Made by a program: the position numbers and the translations under genes. From assembly GCA_938004815.1 (NCBI GenBank), contig CALKVR010001228.1, positions 1 to 6,793 on the forward strand: a stretch of DNA of 6,793 nucleotides, written 5' to 3'. The notes under the pieces were generated by a model. That model was not told where the DNA came from. It saw only the letters and a program-made list of their open reading frames with translations, and ran no database searches. Below, in pieces: positions 4,142 through 6,793 of this stretch. Position 1 is the first letter of the stretch. Every line of letters starts with the position of its first letter. This DNA is from an uncultured Polyangiaceae bacterium (GTDB taxonomy: Bacteria > Myxococcota_A > Polyangia > Polyangiales > Polyangiaceae).

Positions 4142-5052
4142 ATGGCAAGACGTGGGATCGGGGCTCTTTCCGTCGCTGTCGTGGGCCTCGCCCTCAGCCG
4201 GCCCGCATGGGCCGAAGACAAACCGCCCCCGCCGATCCCCCCGCACCGGATCGTGTACGAAAACCTGCTGGGCGTCCGGGTGAATCCGCTCGGCCTCGAG
4301 AACCAGTACGCCCTCTCGTACCGGCTGCGGCTGTACGCCTCCGACTCGCTCGCGCTGCGCGACAACGCATTCGCGGTCGGGTTGAGCCCCACCCTCTCGC
4401 CCGCGATCTCGCGTTTCGGCGGCCACGTCGAGCTCCGGCCGCTCACGGTGCTCTCGCTCCAGGGCGGCTTCTACCAGGTGGGCTACCTGGGCTCGTTCGG
4501 GTCGCTACAGAGCTTTCCCGACGCGACCGTCGACTACTCCGACACGCGCCTCGACGAGCTCGAAGAGGCGGCCGCCACTATCCGACCAACGGCTTCGAGG
4601 TGCACCTGCGCGGCCTCGGCCTCGCCAAGTTCGGCCCAGTGGCGGTGCGCAGCGACACCAACGCCTACTACTCCGACGTCGACATTCGCAGCGGCGACAC
4701 CGTCTACTACCACCCGCGCCTCGACCTCTTGATGCCCGACCGCGGCTGGGGTCTCACGAGCGACGAAGACCTCGCTTACGTCTCCGACTTCGGCCTCGTG
4801 GCCGGCGTGCGCTACAGCGTGGCGACCGCCTTCGTCGACGGTGAGGGCCCGGGCTCGATCATGCGGCTCGGGCCACTCGCGGCGTACACGTTCTTCGACG
4901 ACCCCGGCTCCACCTGGAACAAGCCGACGCTGATCGCGATGTTCCAGTGGTGGCTCATCCACCCGTCGCGAACGGGCCAGGACACCCACCAGGGCCTGCC
5001 TTACATCGCGGTCGCGTTCCGGTTCGACGGCGAGCTCTGGCGCTCCGACTGA
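4142..5052 (+). pseudogene. Predicted outer-membrane beta-barrel protein, frame broken near 4570
   Basis: ATG 4142 opens a clear signal peptide: MARR, a hydrophobic core and a PAWA-EDK cleavage site near residue 25. Alternating polar/aromatic strands with beta-barrel character follow (NQYALSYRLRLYAS, GGHVELRPLTVLSLQGGFYQVGYL). Sense coding stays in this frame to about 4570. It then becomes Ala/Thr/Ser nonsense, while the frame one base back takes over as HYPTNGFEVHLRGLGLAKFG and continues with strand-like sequence to TGA at 5050-5052, ending AVAFRFDGELWRSD. The span is 911 bp, one short of a multiple of three. Restoring one base near GCGGCC (4568-4573) gives EEAGRHYP and a 303-residue protein. 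No classic -1 slippery heptamer is present, so a real deletion or a sequencing error in a GC run is likelier than programmed shifting. Unshifted translation would end at 4732 after 196 residues. TTG 4121 is an alternative start. The family is not recognised. No good ribosome site precedes 4142. Confidence 0.65.
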
Positions 5053-5136
5053 GCTGCGAGGAGCTCGGGTGAGCCACTGGACCAGGCTCGGCGTAACGCC
5101 GCGAACAGCATCAGCTACCGATCTATACCCTCTCCG
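5053..5136. other. Convergent intergenic gap with only weak hairpins
   Basis: These 84 bp separate the ends of the barrel gene and the TPR gene. Two small dyads are visible, overlapping or following the barrel stop: GAGCT/AGCTC at 5051-5066, and CGGCG-TAA-CGCCG at 5089-5101. Neither has a T-tract. They could serve transcription ends for the two converging genes, but the stems are only 5 bp and I see no firm terminator or RNA gene here. Confidence 0.3.
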
Positions 5137-6033
5137 TCAGAATCGGATGACGACACCGTCAGCTGTGGTCTCGGGCGCATCCCCGTCGAGGAAGATCGAT
5201 CCGACGACGAGCGCGGCGCCGATCGCGGCGAAGCCGACCCCGAGGCCGATGGCGACGTTCGTTCCAGTCTCGAGCGCGGTGGCCGCGTCGTGGTCGTCGC
5301 GCGATCGAGAGGCGAGGAAGTCGTCGCGCGCCGACAGCGCGGCCACCCCGACGCCGGCCGCGGCACCTCCGGCCACCACGCCCAGCGCCAAGCCCGACAC
5401 ACCCGCCCACGTCAGCCCGTTGGGGAACCCGCCGTCGTCGGCGCGAGGGGGCAACGGCTGCGGCTCGTCGCTCGGAGGGGGAGCGGCCGTCTCGCGCGGT
5501 CGAAGCGCGTCGTCGAGCACGACGACGCCCCGCTCGGAAGCCGAGAGGACGATCGGGATCGTGATCTCTTCACCGCCGCGTCGCAGCGTGAGCGCGTGCG
5601 GCCCGGGCTTGCCGTGCAGGATGGTCGGCGTGGGCATGACGACGCCAGCGTCGATACGAGCGGTGCCGCCCGTGCCGCTGACCCGTACCGTCGCGAGGTC
5701 GCCGCTCGCGGCCGCGAGGCTCTTCTTCGCCTCGGCCGCCGGCTGCCCCTCGAGGCCGAGGGCGAGAGCGCGCGCGTAGTGATCGGCTGCGCGCGGCTTG
5801 TCACCCAGCGACAGCGCCGTCCGGCCCGCGGCCAAATGCGTGGCAGCGTGCGGGCTCAGCGAGGCGGCTCGCTCGAAGAGATCGAGCGCTGCGTCGAGAT
5901 CGCCGCTGCGTACCTTCTCGGTCGCGGCCTTGTAGGCTTCACGCGCCTTGGCCTGCGCGGTGTCGTCCGCGAGAGCGGCGCCCGAGAGGGTCAACGCGAG
6001 GGTGAGCGATGCGAGCGCGAGAGGCCGTTTCAC
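5137..6033 (-). CDS. Signal-peptide TPR protein with PEGA-like region and two C-terminal membrane segments
   Basis: A 298-residue protein. Residues 1-22 form a signal peptide (KRP, a Leu/Ala core, and an ALA-DD cleavage site). Residues about 25-110 are helical and TPR-like: REAYKAATEKVRSGDLDAAL, DLFERAASLSP and AATHLAAGRTALSLGDKPRA show the paired-helix spacing with G/A/P at TPR positions. Residues 112-162 resemble a PEGA-type beta domain (TVRVSGTGGTARIDAG, P-x-x-L-HGKPGPHALTL), a module found in bacterial envelope proteins. A Pro-rich linker (181-200) leads to hydrophobic segments at 207-234 and 256-282. The protein ends DGVVIRF. GTG 6031-6033 is chosen because it starts the signal peptide; no clear ribosome site is present, so translation may be coupled to the kinase gene that stops 10 bp upstream. 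Likely an envelope scaffold or accessory to the kinase's signalling; its exact role is unknown. Confidence 0.8.
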   Translation of the reverse strand: MKRPLALASLTLALTLSGAALADDTAQAKAREAYKAATEKVRSGDLDAALDLFERAASLSPHAATHLAAGRTALSLGDKPRAADHYARALALGLEGQPAAEAKKSLAAASGDLATVRVSGTGGTARIDAGVVMPTPTILHGKPGPHALTLRRGGEEITIPIVLSASERGVVVLDDALRPRETAAPPPSDEPQPLPPRADDGGFPNGLTWAGVSGLALGVVAGGAAAGVGVAALSARDDFLASRSRDDHDAATALETGTNVAIGLGVGFAAIGAALVVGSIFLDGDAPETTADGVVIRF

Positions 6034-6043
6034 TGGTGAGGGA

Positions 6044-6793
6044 TCAGTACGGGTTGTCGGGGATGGCGGGCCGGCGCGGGCCGGCAGGCCCCGGCTTCGC
6101 GGCCGGCTTGGTCGCCGGTGCGCTGGCGCTGGAGGCCGGGCTCGACGAAGCCGACGCGGAGACGACTGCGGCCGGCTCCGCTGTCGCCGGAGCGGCGACA
6201 GCTGCGCTGACGCTCGGCTCGTGGGTCGCAGTAGGCGACGAGGCCGCGGGCGCACCGCGAACGCTGTCCACGACCGCCGGCGCGGGCTCGCGAGCGCCCG
6301 CGATCAGGACGACGACGGTCGCGGCGGCCGCGAGGCCGCTCCCGATCAGCGCCCACGTGCGGAGCGGACGGCGAGGGCGGAGCGAGAGCGTGCTGCCGCG
6401 AAGCGTGGGGTGGACCGGATCGGCGGTGACACCGTCGCCCCGCGCACCTGGCGCGGAGCCGGCGCCCGCGCCGTCCGAGGCCGCGAGCGCCTCGACGCCC
6501 TCGGGCTGCGAGCTCTGCGAGGCGAACGAGATCGAGCCCGCGGCGGGCTCCTCGAGACCCGCGGCCCGGTGAAACGCGACGACGAGATCCTCGACGCGCT
6601 CGAAGCGCTTCTCGATGTCGCGGTCGAAGCAACGCTCGAAGAACGCGTCGAAGCCGCCGAACCCGGGGTCGACGTCGGAGGCGCGCCGAGGTCGCTCGGT
6701 GCAGAGCTTGACCAAGAGATCGGCGTCCCCCTCACCCTCGTAAGGGAGCGCGCCCGTCAACGCCTGGAAGGTGACGACACCGACCGACCAAAC
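6044..6793 (-). CDS. Eukaryotic-like Ser/Thr protein kinase, C-terminal part
   Basis: The frame is open through the right window edge, so 249 C-terminal residues are seen and the ATP-binding and catalytic loops lie outside. The first visible residues, VWSVGVVTFQALTGALPYEG, are kinase subdomain IX (the usual DVWSxGVVLYEMLTGxxPF). CFDRDIEKRF about 45 residues later is subdomain XI with its conserved Arg (normally C-x-x-KDPxxRF). A juxtamembrane linker of about 75 residues precedes one membrane helix (TWALIGSGLAAAATVVVLIAGA, bases about 6293-6361). The outer tail is almost entirely Ala/Pro/Ser/Val and ends AIPDNPY. This is the Pkn2/PknB-like plan common in myxobacteria: cytoplasmic kinase, one helix, external tail. 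No PASTA or other sensor domain follows. The gene precedes the TPR/PEGA-like gene by 10 bp, so the two are probably co-transcribed. The apparent TTG start at 6760 lies inside the kinase domain and is not real. Confidence 0.9.
   Translation of the reverse strand, partial: VWSVGVVTFQALTGALPYEGEGDADLLVKLCTERPRRASDVDPGFGGFDAFFERCFDRDIEKRFERVEDLVVAFHRAAGLEEPAAGSISFASQSSQPEGVEALAASDGAGAGSAPGARGDGVTADPVHPTLRGSTLSLRPRRPLRTWALIGSGLAAAATVVVLIAGAREPAPAVVDSVRGAPAASSPTATHEPSVSAAVAAPATAEPAAVVSASASSSPASSASAPATKPAAKPGPAGPRRPAIPDNPY

Noticed and set aside
3923..4426. N-terminal extension of the first Hsp20 frame
   Set aside because: It is Arg/Pro-rich and overlaps the divergent barrel gene's signal peptide, while ATG 3922 has a strong Shine-Dalgarno.
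4560..4580. Programmed -1 ribosomal frameshift site
   Set aside because: No X-XXY-YYZ slippery heptamer and no clear downstream pseudoknot are visible, so deletion or sequence error is simpler.
4571..4732. Continuation of the barrel's first frame after the break
   Set aside because: It is Ala/Thr/Ser low-complexity sequence typical of out-of-frame GC-rich reading, while the frame one base back gives coherent strand-like sequence.
5290..6039. Plus-strand open frame of 249 codons antisense to the TPR gene
   Set aside because: It is Arg/Gly-rich, with no start context or domain, and opposes a signal-peptide protein with TPR and membrane segments.
6044..6760. Kinase frame as a complete gene starting at TTG 6760
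   Set aside because: The frame is open to the window edge, and the residues before 6760 (VWSVGVVTFQA) are conserved kinase sequence, so the gene is truncated by the window.
1..6793. CRISPR arrays, tRNA or rRNA genes, insertion sequences, phage genes
   Set aside because: No regularly spaced repeats, tRNA-like cloverleaf, conserved rRNA segments, transposase motifs or terminal inverted repeats were seen in the window.

Overview
The window is GC-rich, densely coded chromosomal DNA (6.8 kb, eight complete genes or gene remnants and two genes cut by the window edges, no gene-free stretch over 300 bases). A Myxococcota organism, perhaps of the Polyangiales, is suggested by three things: the strong G/C third-position bias, a Ser/Thr kinase with a C-terminal membrane anchor and an Ala/Pro/Ser tail, and a TPR/PEGA-like envelope protein right behind that kinase. 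This placement is inference from style and not from any marker gene.

Layout. (1) 1-197, plus: the proline-rich C-terminus of an unidentified membrane protein. A strong GC hairpin separates it from the convergent gene. (2) 223-1827, minus: a two-gene unit, a TetR-type repressor followed 12 bp later by a multi-pass membrane protein of the lysylphosphatidylglycerol-synthase-TM/UPF0104 (flippase-like) family. (3) 1828-1906: a divergent control region with two adjacent TGAC-N4-GTCA dyads lying over promoter-like elements for both directions. (4) 1907-2515, plus: a Coq4-family protein with an intact HDxxH-x11-E metal motif and an added hydrophobic C-terminal segment. (5) 2557-3096, plus: a small stand-alone Ntn hydrolase of the HslV/proteasome-beta type with Thr1/Asp17/Lys33 spacing. 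(6) 3109-3922, minus: two consecutive small heat-shock proteins (Hsp20), with a long leader that could fold over the first ribosome-binding site. (7) 4142-5052, plus: a secreted, probably beta-barrel outer-membrane protein whose frame is broken by an apparent single-base loss near 4570. (8) 5137-6793, minus: the end of a Ser/Thr protein kinase and, 10 bp downstream, a signal-peptide TPR/PEGA-like membrane protein.

How they may work together. The TetR protein probably represses both its own operon (with the flippase-like protein) and the divergent Coq4 gene through the shared dyads, which points to a small membrane-lipid or quinone-related regulon. The Ntn hydrolase and the Hsp20 pair sit tail to tail 12 bp apart and share a protein-quality-control theme, but they are on opposite strands and no shared control is visible. 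The kinase and the TPR protein look co-transcribed. The most interesting items are the Coq4/TetR/flippase-like module with its tandem operator, the orphan proteasome-like hydrolase with no ATPase partner in the window, and the frameshifted barrel gene.
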